A stretch of DNA of 64,000 nt from Helicobacter sp. NHP19-012 (GTDB lineage: Bacteria; Campylobacterota; Campylobacteria; Campylobacterales; Helicobacteraceae). The translations under genes were made by a program, and so were the position numbers. Of the stretch, positions 49,346-59,391 are shown piece after piece. The stretch covers positions 248,001-312,000 of the forward strand of contig NZ_AP024819.1 of the NCBI RefSeq assembly GCF_019703325.1. Direction: 5' to 3'. The notes beneath the pieces were generated by a model. That model saw only the letters and a program-made list of their open reading frames with translations, made no database searches and had not been told where the DNA came from. Positions within the stretch are counted from its first letter, which is position 1; each line of letters opens with the position of its first letter.

Positions 49346-50227
49346 TCAGTCCTCCCGTGTGGGTAAATGGTGTCTTTCTGTCATTTGTGCCTCTAGCCCC
49401 TCCACGCTTTTAAACATCCGTTGCCAGCGCACGGTGAATTTGTCTTTAGGTTTTTGCCCCGCCTCTATGCTATTAGATAAATTTAAACTAAAGTAAATGA
49501 ACCACGGCGTGCCCACAATGTGGCTGTAGGGCACACTCCCCCAAAAGCGCGAGTCGCTGCTGTCATCGCGGTTATCGCCTATCATAAAGTAATGATCGGG
49601 AGCGATTTTAGAGTAAAAGGCGTTTTCGCCATCTAGGTCTATGAGCTCCATGCTCACGCCCATTTGGCTTTGCAGCTGGTGGCTGGCAAGGGCGAGCATG
49701 ATGGGGTAGGTTTGGTTGTGTTTGCTGTAAAAAATGCCTAAATGCTTGTCCTCATAGGGCGCAAAGACAAAGTCCTTACCCAAGAATTGCTGCACCTTGT
49801 GCTTGGCAAAGTGCTTAGAAATGTAATTAGGATCAGTGTCGCTTTCTTTGGGGTGCAAGTAAAAGCCATCTTGTTTAAAAATGACCTCATCGCCCCCGGT
49901 GGCAAAAAGCCGTTTAACATAGTAGCCCTTATTTGTGGGAGGGATGAACACCACCACCTCGCCCCTTTGCGGGCGTTTGCCCTCGATTAAATGCCCGTTG
50001 TGCTTAAAATCGGGCACCAAAGGAATGTCAAGCCATGGCAATCTTGGAATGGGGATGCCGTAACTGAATTTTTTTACAAAGAGCATATCCCCCTCGTAGA
50101 GTGTGCCGACCATGGAGCGCGAGGGGATGATGAAGGCTTGCGCCACAAAGAAAATCGCCAAGAGCACTAAAATGATTGTCCCCGTCCAGCTCATCACAAA
50201 ACGGCGCAACGCTTGAAAGAAACCCAT
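49346..50227 (-). CDS. lepB: Signal peptidase I
   Basis: A 293-residue membrane protease that removes signal peptides. One N-terminal membrane helix (about 13-33) is followed by the catalytic serine in IIPSRSMVGTLYEGD, the catalytic lysine in GYYVKRLFATGGDEV and the box GDNRDDSSDSRFWGSVP. The same neighbours (folD upstream, rpiB downstream) occur in H. pylori HP0574-HP0577. Confidence 0.95.
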   Translation of the reverse strand: MGFFQALRRFVMSWTGTIILVLLAIFFVAQAFIIPSRSMVGTLYEGDMLFVKKFSYGIPIPRLPWLDIPLVPDFKHNGHLIEGKRPQRGEVVVFIPPTNKGYYVKRLFATGGDEVIFKQDGFYLHPKESDTDPNYISKHFAKHKVQQFLGKDFVFAPYEDKHLGIFYSKHNQTYPIMLALASHQLQSQMGVSMELIDLDGENAFYSKIAPDHYFMIGDNRDDSSDSRFWGSVPYSHIVGTPWFIYFSLNLSNSIEAGQKPKDKFTVRWQRMFKSVEGLEAQMTERHHLPTRED

Positions 50228-50246
50228 AAAACCCCTTATTTAAAGT

Positions 50247-51095
50247 TTAAGCACAGCCCTTAGCGGCGTACAAAGTGTTTTGCAACAAACAAACAATTGT
50301 CATCGGTCCTACACCTTTAGGCACAGGGGTGATAAAACTCACTTTGCTTTTAAGCCCCTCAAAGTCCGCATCGCCTATGACCTTGCCCTTTACTTTATTA
50401 ATGCCTATATCTACGACCACCGCTCCCTCTTTGACCATGTGCGCTTTTAAGAGCTTGGGCTGTCCCACGCCAATACACACAATGTCGGCGTTTTTGGTGT
50501 AAAGGCTAATGTCTTTCGTCAAAATGTGGCATAAACTAATCGTCGCCCCGGCATTTAGCATTAAGGATGCTAAGGGCTTACCGATGATATTGCTCGCCCC
50601 CACAATCGCCACATCTTTACCCTTGACTTCGATTTTGTAATGCTCTAAAAGCTGCATTATCCCCATTGCGGTTGCGGGCAAAAAGCCCGTGTATAGGCTG
50701 TTAGAATACACCCGCCCCACATTCAAGGGGTGGAAACCATCCACATCTTTATGTGGGGCGATCGCCTCGATCACCCGCCTCGTGTCTACATGTTTAGGTA
50801 GAGGCAGTTGCACCAAAATCCCATGCACGCTAGTATCGTGGTTGTAACGCTCTAACAAGTTTAATAATTCTGCTTGGGGGGTTTGCTCGGGCAGGGTTTC
50901 TAGTACGCAATCTATCCCCACCCGTGCGCAGGCTTTGGCTTTCATATGGACATACAGCACGCTGGCGTCGTCTGTGCCGACCAACACCACCACGAGCTTA
51001 GGGCAAATATGCCGGGTTTCTTGCAGAGTCCGCACCTCCTGGCGCAAAGCCTCTTCTTTTAAGCGTGCCAGCGCATAGCCATCTAGTAAAACCAT
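50247..51095 (-). CDS. folD: Methylenetetrahydrofolate dehydrogenase/cyclohydrolase
   Basis: A 282-residue bifunctional FolD that interconverts methylene- and formyl-tetrahydrofolate. [20 protein letters not shown] carries the catalytic Lys and Tyr, [10 protein letters not shown] and [12 protein letters not shown] follow, and the cofactor loop is [31 protein letters not shown] ends the protein. It supplies formyl groups used by fmt. Confidence 0.96.
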   Translation of the reverse strand: MVLLDGYALARLKEEALRQEVRTLQETRHICPKLVVVLVGTDDASVLYVHMKAKACARVGIDCVLETLPEQTPQAELLNLLERYNHDTSVHGILVQLPLPKHVDTRRVIEAIAPHKDVDGFHPLNVGRVYSNSLYTGFLPATAMGIMQLLEHYKIEVKGKDVAIVGASNIIGKPLASLMLNAGATISLCHILTKDISLYTKNADIVCIGVGQPKLLKAHMVKEGAVVVDIGINKVKGKVIGDADFEGLKSKVSFITPVPKGVGPMTIVCLLQNTLYAAKGCA

Positions 51096-51125
51096 CGCCC
51101 AACTTACTTTGAATTTTTACGCTAT

Positions 51126-51131
51126 TATAAT
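51126..51131 (+). promoter_or_regulatory. -10 element of the cytochrome c gene
   Basis: CTATTATAATCAAA contains TATAAT, 23 bases upstream of the TTG start at 51155, in the 59-base gap to the divergent folD. Confidence 0.5.
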
Positions 51132-51154
51132 CAAAAATTATTGAAAGAAATGGC

Positions 51155-51523
51155 TTGCTTAAACAAAGTGTGCTTTTAATCGGCGTTTTGCTTGGGTGTC
51201 TCTTTGGGGCGGACAAGCCCAAAGACGGCAGTTTCATCACCATTTTAGAGTATGGCAAAGAGCTTTACAACAACCCTAGAAACATCAGTTGCGTGAAGTG
51301 CCACGGGATCAGTGGGCAGGGGCAGGTCATCACCCGCTACACCACCGCCACCAACCAAGAGCGCATTTTTAAAGCCCCCTCCATCGACAACTTCGCTAAT
51401 GTTACAGATTTTGCCAACGCCCTCGATCGGGCTAAATCCATCATGCCCCGCTATAACCTCACCCCCGATGAGATCAAAGCGATTTACTACTACCTCCGCT
51501 CCACTAAGGACAAACAGCCCTAA
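51155..51523 (+). CDS. Small periplasmic c-type cytochrome
   Basis: A 122-residue exported cytochrome: signal peptide [19 protein letters not shown], then the haem site [12 protein letters not shown] near residue 48 and a likely methionine ligand in [22 protein letters not shown]. This is the layout of a small class I cytochrome c (c553-like). The start is TTG, and no better codon in frame exists. The haem would be attached by CcsBA (25227). It converges on thiC with a four-base overlap. Confidence 0.82.
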   Translation: MLKQSVLLIGVLLGCLFGADKPKDGSFITILEYGKELYNNPRNISCVKCHGISGQGQVITRYTTATNQERIFKAPSIDNFANVTDFANALDRAKSIMPRYNLTPDEIKAIYYYLRSTKDKQP

Positions 51524-52854
51524 GCCCCCTTGTAATTTTTGAAAATGTCTTGGCTCACCTTGTAGCTGCAAAACTTAGGCCCGCACATGGAGCAAAACTC
51601 GGCTTCTTTGAAAACTTCTTGGGGCAAAGCCTCATCGTGGTATTCTCTTGCCCGATCGGGATCTAAGGCGAGCTCAAATTGCTTGTTCCACTCAAAGGCA
51701 TAGCGCGCATCGCTCATCAAATCATCGCGCACGCGGGCATGGATGCGCCCCCTGGCGATGTCGGCGGCATGGGCGGCGATTTTATAGGCTAAAATCCCTT
51801 CTCTAACATCTTTGGCATTAGGTAAGCCTAAATGCTCTTTAGGTGTTACATAGCAAAGCATCGCCACACCCTTGTAAGCCGCCAAGCACGCTCCGATCGC
51901 ACTGGCGATGTGATCGTAGCCGGCCGCAATGTCGGTAACCAAGGGTCCTAGCACATAAAAGGGGGCCTCGTTACACAATTCTTTTTGCAGTTTGACATTG
52001 CGCTCGATTTGATTTAGGGGCACATGCCCGGGGCCCTCAATCATCACCTGTACATCCTTTTCATAGGCCCTCTTAGCTAACTCACCAAGCACCTTTAATT
52101 CAGCAAATTGCGCCATGTCGCTGGCATCAGCAAGGCAGCCCGGGCGCAGCGAATCGCCTAAACTCAAGGACACATCATACTCTTGGCAAATGGCTAAAAT
52201 ATCGTCAAAGGCTTCATAAAAAGGGTTTTGTTTGTGATAATGCATCATCCACGAAGCCATTAAACTGCCCCCCCGGCTCACAATCCCCATTTTACGCCGG
52301 CTCACAAAGGGCATGTGCTCGAGCAAAAACCCGCAGTGGATGGTGAAGTAACTCACCCCTTGTTTGGCTTGTTTTTCTAGCACGGCTAGCATGGTGTCAA
52401 TATCTAGTTTCATCACATCGTTATTCACATCGTGCAAGATTTGGTACATGGGCACCGTGCCAATGGGCACGCTTGAGGCGGCGATGATTTCCTTTCTAAT
52501 CATATCCAAATCCCCACCCGTGGACAAATCCATCACCGTGTCCGCCCCGTATTTAATGGCAATTTGCAATTTTTCCACCTCCCCTTGAGCGGAATGGATG
52601 ATCGCCGAGCTACCGATGTTGGCGTTGATCTTAGTCTTTAGCGCAATGCCTATTCCCATGGGCTCTAAATTCCTATGCTGGATATTTGCCGGGATGATTA
52701 AACGCCCTTTGGCGACCTCTTTTAGCACCAATTCGGGCTTAAGCTCCTCCACATTGGCGACATAGTGCATTTCTTCGGTGATGATCCCCTTTTTGGCGTA
52801 GTGCAGTTGGGTTTTAACGGGCTCTGTGCGCTTGTCTAGGTAATCTCTTGGCAT
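51520..52854 (-). CDS. thiC: Phosphomethylpyrimidine synthase ThiC
   Basis: A 444-residue radical SAM enzyme that turns aminoimidazole ribotide into the thiamine pyrimidine. The C-terminal iron-sulphur motif CSMCGPKFC is present at about 426-434, and [25 protein letters not shown] and [10 protein letters not shown] are family segments. The 163-base upstream gap (52855-53017) has no recognisable thiamine riboswitch. To my knowledge H. pylori has thiE, thiD and thiM but not thiC, so this species may make the pyrimidine itself. No other thi gene is nearby. Confidence 0.94.
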   Translation of the reverse strand: MPRDYLDKRTEPVKTQLHYAKKGIITEEMHYVANVEELKPELVLKEVAKGRLIIPANIQHRNLEPMGIGIALKTKINANIGSSAIIHSAQGEVEKLQIAIKYGADTVMDLSTGGDLDMIRKEIIAASSVPIGTVPMYQILHDVNNDVMKLDIDTMLAVLEKQAKQGVSYFTIHCGFLLEHMPFVSRRKMGIVSRGGSLMASWMMHYHKQNPFYEAFDDILAICQEYDVSLSLGDSLRPGCLADASDMAQFAELKVLGELAKRAYEKDVQVMIEGPGHVPLNQIERNVKLQKELCNEAPFYVLGPLVTDIAAGYDHIASAIGACLAAYKGVAMLCYVTPKEHLGLPNAKDVREGILAYKIAAHAADIARGRIHARVRDDLMSDARYAFEWNKQFELALDPDRAREYHDEALPQEVFKEAEFCSMCGPKFCSYKVSQDIFKNYKGA

Positions 52855-53017
52855 ACTTCTCCTTTGCTAAAAGCACCACACTAACACAAGCGTGTAAATG
52901 TAGGCTTAAAATCTGCCCTAACACCCCTTTAAGCTAGAAAATACTAAGATCCACCTTTCGTTTTTTGGTTTTGCTTGGAGTCAGTGGGTGGGGGTAAAAT
53001 TCACCTAAAGGGGCTAT

Positions 53018-54199
53018 TTGCAGCCACGCCAGGATCTTTCGCTCGTTTTAGCTGCCGCAGGGGCTAGCAGTCGCTTTACTCCCCATTTGCCCGATTTCCC
53101 CCACATTAAAAAACAATTCTGGCGTTTAAACGGCGTGCCTCTAGTGCAAAAGGTCTATGAAGATTTTAACCATTTAGGGCTGTTTGCGCAGATTTTTATC
53201 TTGGTGTCTAACCGCTTGGAGCAGGTCTATTTAGAACAGCTTTTATGCGGCACAAATTTAAGCGTGCTCGTGGGTGGGACGAGCCGCCAAGAGTCGGTGC
53301 AAAATGCCCTAGAGTGCGTGCAAACCCCCTTGGTGATGATAAGCGACATTGCCCGCTACCAGGTGGACTTTGGGGTGCTAGAGCGACTACTAGATCGCAT
53401 GCAAGGTGGGCTTGATTGTGTCGCCCCGGCGTTAAGCTGCACGGATACGATGGTTTATTACAACCCCACCGCCACCCCCCCCTACCAAGCCTTGGATCGC
53501 AAGCGCGCTTTAAGGGTGCAGACCCCCCAAATTTGCCGCACTTCTGTGTTAAAACAAGCCTACAAGGCGGGGGAATTTACCGATGAGAGCAGTGCCATTT
53601 TAAGTCTAGGTGCGCATGTCACCTACATTGAGGGCAGCCCCACGCTAGACAAGCTCACCCACGCCCACGACCTGCCCGCTCACCACACCAGCACCACCAC
53701 CCACACCGGACTAGGCTTTGATGTGCACGGCTTTGAGGGGGGCAAGATCATGAAGCTGGGCGGGATTGTGATTGCGCCTAGTGATTGTGTGGATTGTGGG
53801 TTTAAGGCGCACAGCGATGGAGATGTGCTCTTGCATGCGCTCATAGATGCCCTGCTTGGGGCGATTAATGGGGGAGACATTGGGATGTATTACAGCGACA
53901 AAGACCCTAGTTTCAAAAATAAGGATTCGGCACAGATGTTACAAGAAATCCATCAACTCGTGCAAAGTGTGGGGCATTTTGTAGAAAGGGTAGATTTGAC
54001 CCTTTTTGCCGACATGCCTAAAATTGCCCCTTATAGGGCATTGATTAAGCGAAATTTGGCAGAATTGCTAGGCATGCGAGTAGAAAATATTAATTTAAAA
54101 GCCACCACCTTTGAGGGGCTGGGCTTTATCGGCAGAAAGGAGGGCGTGGGCGTGCAGGCGTTGGTGCAGACCCGTGCCCTATGGGTGATCCATGAATAA
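53018..54199 (+). CDS. ispDF: Bifunctional IspD-IspF isoprenoid enzyme
   Basis: A 393-residue fusion of two steps in the MEP pathway. IspD covers about residues 1-225 (LVLAAAGASSRF, VGGTSRQESVQNAL); IspF starts near 228 with TGLGFDVHGFEGG, then CGFKAHSDGDVLLHALIDALLG in split form and LGFIGRKEGVGVQAL. The start is a TTG at 53018 with AAAGGGG upstream. Fused IspDF is normal in Helicobacter (H. pylori HP1020), as is the downstream response regulator. Confidence 0.93.
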   Translation: MQPRQDLSLVLAAAGASSRFTPHLPDFPHIKKQFWRLNGVPLVQKVYEDFNHLGLFAQIFILVSNRLEQVYLEQLLCGTNLSVLVGGTSRQESVQNALECVQTPLVMISDIARYQVDFGVLERLLDRMQGGLDCVAPALSCTDTMVYYNPTATPPYQALDRKRALRVQTPQICRTSVLKQAYKAGEFTDESSAILSLGAHVTYIEGSPTLDKLTHAHDLPAHHTSTTTHTGLGFDVHGFEGGKIMKLGGIVIAPSDCVDCGFKAHSDGDVLLHALIDALLGAINGGDIGMYYSDKDPSFKNKDSAQMLQEIHQLVQSVGHFVERVDLTLFADMPKIAPYRALIKRNLAELLGMRVENINLKATTFEGLGFIGRKEGVGVQALVQTRALWVIHE

Positions 54200-55106
54200 A
54201 GTCGGCAGTGTTTTAATCATTGAGGATGAGGTCCATTTAGCCCAAAGCATTTACTCCACCTTGAGCAGTACGGGCTATCAATGCCAAAGCGCCACGAGCA
54301 TTTTCCACCACTTTAAAGAGGATTACGATGTGATCTTGCTCTCTTCTAAGGCGTGCGTGGATCGGTGTGAACTCTTTGTGCGCAAGAACGCTAGAGCGAT
54401 CATCATCATCATGTCCTCTTTTGTGAGCGAGGATGGGGTCAATCGCCCCCTAAAAGCGGGGGCCAAAGACTACATTTTAAAGCCCTTTAAAATGGAGGAA
54501 CTCTTAAGGAAAATCACCTACCACCGCTCTTACCAAAAGGCGATCGAGCGGGCGAGCGTGTATGAAAAATATTTAGATTTTAGTGCCCAAAATTGCGAGG
54601 TGGATGTGCACGCCGATCACAGTTTCCCCTTGATCTTACAAAGCCATGCACAGATTGGGGCGGACATGTTCGTGTTAAACTACGCCCGTTTGCACGACTT
54701 TTACTTGGAGTTTTTCTCCTTAAAAAACCTAGAGGATCTGCCAAAGCAGCCCAAGTGTTCTAAACACTCCGAGCGCTCTTGCATCGCCTACTTCACGCAT
54801 TTGGAAGTGTTGAGTTTAAAGGAGAGAGAGAGGTTTTTAAGCACTCTTGAAGCCCACAACGCCATTGTGAGCTTTGTGGGGCAAGAGAGTTTAGACTACG
54901 CGAATTTGCTCTCTTTAGAGAGCAGCCAGCCTACCTTGTCCTTCAATTTGCTCTCCATCCAAGACTACGAGAAAAGTGCCATCCAGCAATTCAGTGCGTC
55001 TTACACCGACACCGAGCTTGCCAAGCGCCTAGGCATCAGCCGCAAGTCCCTTTGGGAGAAACGCCGCCGCTACAACTTGCCTAGAAAGCCCCAAGTAGAA
55101 GCCTAA
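54192..55106 (+). CDS. Atypical orphan response regulator (HP1021 type)
   Basis: A 304-residue regulator with a receiver domain (VLIIEDEVHLAQSIYSTL) and a C-terminal Fis-like helix-turn-helix (TELAKRLGISRKSLWEKRRR, near 274-293). The phosphoacceptor Asp expected after VILL (about residue 51) is Ser, so control by phosphorylation is unlikely. The H. pylori orthologue also lacks this Asp, controls replication initiation and responds to redox through cysteines; several cysteines occur here (about 31, 55, 59). It overlaps ispDF by eight bases and comF by four. Confidence 0.9.
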   Translation: MNKVGSVLIIEDEVHLAQSIYSTLSSTGYQCQSATSIFHHFKEDYDVILLSSKACVDRCELFVRKNARAIIIIMSSFVSEDGVNRPLKAGAKDYILKPFKMEELLRKITYHRSYQKAIERASVYEKYLDFSAQNCEVDVHADHSFPLILQSHAQIGADMFVLNYARLHDFYLEFFSLKNLEDLPKQPKCSKHSERSCIAYFTHLEVLSLKERERFLSTLEAHNAIVSFVGQESLDYANLLSLESSQPTLSFNLLSIQDYEKSAIQQFSASYTDTELAKRLGISRKSLWEKRRRYNLPRKPQVEA

Positions 55107-55660
55107 GCCTTTGCGAGCACAAGGGCGAACGCCACCTTTGCCCCCACTTGGCGTAGGGTTTGGATTGCTTGGCGTAGGGTTGTGCCTGTGGTGAGCACAT
55201 CGTCCACCAAAAAGTAAGCCAAATTAGGATCGCCCTTAAAAACAAAGCCCTTAGGGTTTTTTTGCCGAAATTCCAAACTCTGCCCGGCGTAGGTGATGTT
55301 TTTTGTGGCGCATAATTTATTATAAACAGGTTTGCAGGGGCTATTTTTGCAAAGCGCGTGGGCGATGGTGGCGGTGTGGGAGTAACCCCTTTTGATGTGA
55401 TCATCAATGGGCAGGGCATAAAGGGGCTCTTGTAGCAAGGGCTCTAGCAAACCCCGCACCCTTAGAGCCAAGAGGGGCAAAAGGCGGCTGCCTATGAGGC
55501 TATACTTGCTTTTTAGTAAAAACTCTATCTCGTCGTAGGCGTAAAAGCTGTAAATGGGGGTATTTTCTAGTCTATGGTTTTCTAGGAGTGGGGCTAGCTC
55601 GGCGTAGCAACGCTTGCAAAGAAGCTTGAAACTGAACGCCCCACAGCTAAAACAGCGCAC
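55103..55660 (-). CDS. comF: ComF family phosphoribosyltransferase-like protein
   Basis: A 185-residue ComF/GntX protein, needed for natural transformation in H. pylori (HP1473). An N-terminal zinc finger is formed by MRCFSCGAFSFKLLCKRCY (Cys 3, 6, 15, 18), and the PRPP-type loop is YFLVDDVLTTGTTLRQAI near 150. It is convergent with the regulator gene by four bases and follows the chemoreceptor gene on the same strand. Confidence 0.87.
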   Translation of the reverse strand: MRCFSCGAFSFKLLCKRCYAELAPLLENHRLENTPIYSFYAYDEIEFLLKSKYSLIGSRLLPLLALRVRGLLEPLLQEPLYALPIDDHIKRGYSHTATIAHALCKNSPCKPVYNKLCATKNITYAGQSLEFRQKNPKGFVFKGDPNLAYFLVDDVLTTGTTLRQAIQTLRQVGAKVAFALVLAKA

Positions 55661-55661
55661 T

Positions 55662-57257
55662 CTAGACCTTGAATTTCTTAAACTCTATGTCTAGTTCTTG
55701 GTTTTTCTCCACAATCTGGGTGCTGTGGCTCTCTAAATTATTGCGCACTTCTTTAACCCCAGCAAAGATTTGGATGAACTCGTTGATGACTTGGTTTAAT
55801 TCTTCCATTTTTGCCACCACGACCTTATTCTGCTCCACGGTGTTTTGGGACTTCACTTTGGTTTGGCTCAAATTGTCCTTGGCATTTTGCGCATCTGTGA
55901 TGAGCAGAGAGGTTTTTTCAGACACTTCTTGCGACTGCGTCGCTCCATTTTGCACCCGCTCGCCCATGTTCTCAATGCTTTGGGTCACCATATTCACCAT
56001 TGCCGTGATCTCACCCAAAGATTTTTGCGTTTTCTCGGCAAGGTTGCGCACTTCATCGGCGACCACCGCAAAGCCCCGTCCGTGTTCGCCCGCTCTGGCC
56101 GCTTCAATGGCGGCGTTTAGGGCAAGCAAATTCGTTTGATTTGCGATGCTGTCAATGATAGACAAGATATTTTTAATTTCGGCGGCGTGTTTGACCAGCT
56201 CGATCGAATCTGTGGCGATCTCTTGTTGGATTTGCACGGACAGCAAAATCGAATCGACGGAGTTTTGGATTTTTGTGATGAACTCGTTTAAAATGGTGTC
56301 GGTGGCATCCAAATTAGCGATCGTTTCACTGAGATTGTTTTGTGCCGACTGCAAACTTTCTCCAGCTTCTTGGTTAATGTGCTTTAGGTTTTCGACCGAG
56401 TCTAATTCCTTGCGCCCCGCTTCTTTTAGTCTATCCGTGGATTCTTTTAGAGCTTGTCCCACTTGGTTGTTTTTCTCCACAATGCCCTTACCGATTGTAA
56501 TGATCCCAGCGATTTTGGCGATGAATCGGTCTACATGTCCTGAAACCGCTGCAATTTCATCGCTACCGGTGATGTTCAAACGGCGGGTTAAATCTGCCTC
56601 TTGTGAGGACACTAAATCCTTAGCCGTGTTTTCTAGGCGACTTAAAGGACGGATCACATTTCTTTGCACCACAAATAAGAGCAAAGCAATGATCACGATA
56701 GAAATCCCCACCATCCACGAGAGGGTTTTGATACTAAAAGCATTAGCATTGCTGTAGGTTTCTTTTAAAGAGAGTTTGACCTCCATCACCCCGATCATGT
56801 CCCCGGGTTTGTTGTTGGTGTGGCATTTCACACAAGCGGCATCGCCCACTAAGGGCTGTAGAACCAAGACATGCCGATTGTTGCCATGCCCCTCTACCAA
56901 GACCTTTTGCGGGGTCTTGGGGTTGTTAAAGTAGTTGCGGATACGTGGATCGTTGGTAAACTTTGTATTCAAACCAAATAGCTTAATGTCGTCTTGTCCG
57001 GGATAAAACTTCATTTTAACGCCCGGTAGTTTATTGCTATCATCTATGGCTTTATAAATGGCTTTGGTTGTTCCCACCGCGATGGCTTGCACAATAGTGT
57101 TGATGATCGAAGCGTTGATGCTTTTAGCTACAGACTTACCCTGAGTTTCTGCTAAGTTGGCATAATCTCTTTGGATCAACATAAACACCAAAAGTGCAAA
57201 AAGACTCAACAAAATCACTAGGTAGATTAAAGCCCGGGTTTGCAAACTCTTAAACAC
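55662..57257 (-). CDS. Chemoreceptor with a c-type haem motif in its sensor domain
   Basis: A 531-residue methyl-accepting chemotaxis protein. Membrane helices lie at about 8-28 and 174-196, with a periplasmic domain of about 145 residues between them. That domain contains CVKCH (residues 142-146, coding positions 56820-56834), the covalent haem-attachment motif, and looks like the DUF3365/Tll0287 haem sensors. A HAMP domain (about 190-245) and the signalling hairpin [21 protein letters not shown] follow. The start is GTG with AAGGAG, and TATGAT at 57298-57303 is a likely -10. I recall no such haem receptor among H. pylori TlpA-D. Redox, oxygen or NO sensing is inferred. Confidence 0.87.
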   Translation of the reverse strand: MFKSLQTRALIYLVILLSLFALLVFMLIQRDYANLAETQGKSVAKSINASIINTIVQAIAVGTTKAIYKAIDDSNKLPGVKMKFYPGQDDIKLFGLNTKFTNDPRIRNYFNNPKTPQKVLVEGHGNNRHVLVLQPLVGDAACVKCHTNNKPGDMIGVMEVKLSLKETYSNANAFSIKTLSWMVGISIVIIALLLFVVQRNVIRPLSRLENTAKDLVSSQEADLTRRLNITGSDEIAAVSGHVDRFIAKIAGIITIGKGIVEKNNQVGQALKESTDRLKEAGRKELDSVENLKHINQEAGESLQSAQNNLSETIANLDATDTILNEFITKIQNSVDSILLSVQIQQEIATDSIELVKHAAEIKNILSIIDSIANQTNLLALNAAIEAARAGEHGRGFAVVADEVRNLAEKTQKSLGEITAMVNMVTQSIENMGERVQNGATQSQEVSEKTSLLITDAQNAKDNLSQTKVKSQNTVEQNKVVVAKMEELNQVINEFIQIFAGVKEVRNNLESHSTQIVEKNQELDIEFKKFKV

Positions 57258-57313
57258 CTATGCTCCTTGCATCGAATAAAATGGTAATGCGATCTCTATC
57301 ATAGCAAATAAAA

Positions 57314-58333
57314 TTAGCCTACAAAAGGTAAACGGGTGTGTGGGCTAATGTCTAGGCTATGCAAAGGGGTAAAGTCTTCACACCGATACAACTCCACCCC
57401 CGCCCTTGCGACCATCGCCGCATTGTCGCTACAAAACTCTAGGGGGGCTAATAACAAATCTAAGCCCAACTCCCCACATAGAGCGTTGATGCACTCTCTC
57501 ACATAAGCATTTGCGCTCACTCCCCCCACTAAACCCAAAGTTTTAATGGGGCTGTTTGCAAAGTAACGGCGCAAATTCTGCACTAAGTGGACGGTGGCTG
57601 TTTCTTGAAACCCCGCACACAAGCGGGTTTTAAAACTCTCGCTTAAAACCCCCCTTTCTCTCTCTTTTAAAATAGCCAAGCGCACGGCATTTTTAAGTCC
57701 TGAAAAGCTAAAGGCTAGCCCCTTGTGGTCTTTGAGCGGTAAGGTAAAGTTTAGCTTTTCTTGGGGGGGGCAATCTCTAGCTAGAGTTTCTACTATGGGA
57801 CCGCCCGGATAGCCAAGCCCTAGCATTTTAGACACCTTGTCAAAACTTTCGCCTAGGCTGTCATCTAGGCTTTGTGCCACAATTTGCATGTTCTGCGCGT
57901 CATGCACTTCTATAATCAAAGTATGCCCGCCAGACACAAGCAATACGCTCAAAGGAAGGATAACGGGCTTGTCAATGAAAAGCGAGTAAATATGGGCTTG
58001 TAAGTGGTCTATGGAAATTAAGGGGATTTTTAAGCCCAAAGCTAAGGTTTTTGCGAGCATTAACCCTTCTAAAAGGGTAACACTTAGTCCCGGGCAAGTG
58101 GTGATGGCAATGGCTTTAAGGGCGCTAAAGCCGCCTAGAAACTCTTTAGCCCTTTTAGCCAAAAGGGGGAGATTGACAGCGTGCAACCTAGAGGCAAGCT
58201 CGGGCACAACGCCCCCATAGGGACTATGTGCGCTCTCTTGAGAAATCTTAGAGTGCCAAAGCAATTGGGCGGTTTGTAAATCCATGAGTGCTAGCGAGCT
58301 GTCATCGCAACTGCTTTCAATGCCAAGTAACAT
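57314..58333 (-). CDS. tsaD: tRNA threonylcarbamoyladenosine transferase TsaD
   Basis: A 339-residue TsaD, which completes the t6A modification of ANN-decoding tRNAs. The metal-binding His pair is in SIDHLQAHIYS near 110, and ESSCDDSSLAL opens the ATPase fold. VSGGHTLIIEV and FCSDNAAMVARAG are also present. ATG 58333 is preferred to a frame start at 58366, since AAGGGGGTG precedes it and the family begins MLLGIESSCDDS. Confidence 0.95.
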   Translation of the reverse strand: MLLGIESSCDDSSLALMDLQTAQLLWHSKISQESAHSPYGGVVPELASRLHAVNLPLLAKRAKEFLGGFSALKAIAITTCPGLSVTLLEGLMLAKTLALGLKIPLISIDHLQAHIYSLFIDKPVILPLSVLLVSGGHTLIIEVHDAQNMQIVAQSLDDSLGESFDKVSKMLGLGYPGGPIVETLARDCPPQEKLNFTLPLKDHKGLAFSFSGLKNAVRLAILKERERGVLSESFKTRLCAGFQETATVHLVQNLRRYFANSPIKTLGLVGGVSANAYVRECINALCGELGLDLLLAPLEFCSDNAAMVARAGVELYRCEDFTPLHSLDISPHTRLPFVG

Positions 58334-58350
58334 AACACCCCCTTGTGCGC

Positions 58351-58370
58351 TATAATAGCAAGCCATTATA
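58351..58370. promoter_or_regulatory. Divergent promoters of tsaD and the agmatine deiminase gene
   Basis: In a 50-base gap, TATAAT at 58351-58356 faces the deiminase gene on the plus strand, and the reverse complement TATAAT at 58365-58370 faces tsaD on the minus strand. The two -10 elements are nine bases apart and overlap in the DNA they need, so the genes probably compete for RNA polymerase. Confidence 0.5.
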
Positions 58371-58383
58371 CTAAAGGGACACT

Positions 58384-59385
58384 ATGAAGAGATTAAAGGC
58401 TGAGTGGGAGGAACAAAGCGCCGTTTTAATGGCATACCCACACACTGCCACCGATTGGGGGGCATATTTAAACGAGGCGCAAGACTGCTTTTACAACATT
58501 ATCCGCGCCTTGAGCCATTACCAAGAAATGATTGTCTGCGTGCATCCCAACGATACCAAGAGCCAAGATAGCCTAGCTAAACTTAGCCAAGTGCATATCG
58601 CCTTGGTTGACAGCAACGACACTTGGACGCGCGATTTTGGTCCGCTGTGCGTGGAAACCAATGGCATCGCCCTTTATTTGGATTTTATCTTCAATGCGTG
58701 GGGGGGCAAATACCAAGCCAACCTAGACAACACCATCACCTCCAAGCTCATGCAAAAGGGGCTGTTAAAGCACTCTTTGCGCTCTGTAAATTTTGTCCTG
58801 GAGGGGGGGAGCGTGGAGAGCGATGGAGCGGGGAGTATTTTAACCACCACTTCCTGCCTACTAAACCCTGAGCGCAACCCTAATTTAGACCAAGCCCAAA
58901 TCGCTGGGGTCTTAAAACGAGAACTTGGGGCGCAACAAATTTTATGGCTAGAGGTGCAACCCTTAGCCGGGGACGATACAGACGGACACATCGACACCCT
59001 AGCGCGCTTTTTAGACCCTAATACCATCGCTTATGTGTATTGTGAAAACCGAAGCGATCCCCACTACAACAACTTAAAAAACATGGATAAGCAATTACGC
59101 CGTTTTAGAAATGTTGATGGAAAGAGATATAAACTCTTGCCCCTGCCCCTGCCAAGCCCCAAATTTTACCAAGGCGTGCGTCTGCCTGCCACTTATGCGA
59201 ATTTTCTGTGGGTGAATAACAACGGGCAAAGAGTGTTGTTCGTCCCCACTTACCAAGACCCAGCCGATGACAAAGTCTTAAAGCTCTTGAGAAGTTACAT
59301 AGAGACAGAGGTTGTGGGCGTGGATTGTTCGGTGCTCATCCGCCAAAAGGGGAGTTTGCACTGCGCCACCATGCAACTTTACTAG
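58384..59385 (+). CDS. aguA: Agmatine deiminase / peptidylarginine deiminase family
   Basis: A 333-residue deiminase of the PPAD/agmatine deiminase family. Substrate-binding NDTWTRDFGPL near 78, EGGSVESDGAG, the catalytic DDTDGHIDTLARF and the nucleophile Cys in GSLHCATMQL at the C-terminus are complete. It would convert agmatine to N-carbamoylputrescine, one route to polyamines, together with nspC. Its order ahead of hypF-hypE equals H. pylori HP0049-HP0047. Confidence 0.92.
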   Translation: MKRLKAEWEEQSAVLMAYPHTATDWGAYLNEAQDCFYNIIRALSHYQEMIVCVHPNDTKSQDSLAKLSQVHIALVDSNDTWTRDFGPLCVETNGIALYLDFIFNAWGGKYQANLDNTITSKLMQKGLLKHSLRSVNFVLEGGSVESDGAGSILTTTSCLLNPERNPNLDQAQIAGVLKRELGAQQILWLEVQPLAGDDTDGHIDTLARFLDPNTIAYVYCENRSDPHYNNLKNMDKQLRRFRNVDGKRYKLLPLPLPSPKFYQGVRLPATYANFLWVNNNGQRVLFVPTYQDPADDKVLKLLRSYIETEVVGVDCSVLIRQKGSLHCATMQLY

Positions 59386-59391
59386 GGCATT

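Noticed and set aside
52855..53017. Possible thiamine riboswitch upstream of thiC
   Set aside because: GGGGTG occurs on the thiC strand, but neither CTGAGA nor the second conserved arm could be found.
55845..56757. Long open frames opposite the chemoreceptor gene
   Set aside because: They arise from codon bias of the receptor's coiled coil and have no family features or ribosome sites.
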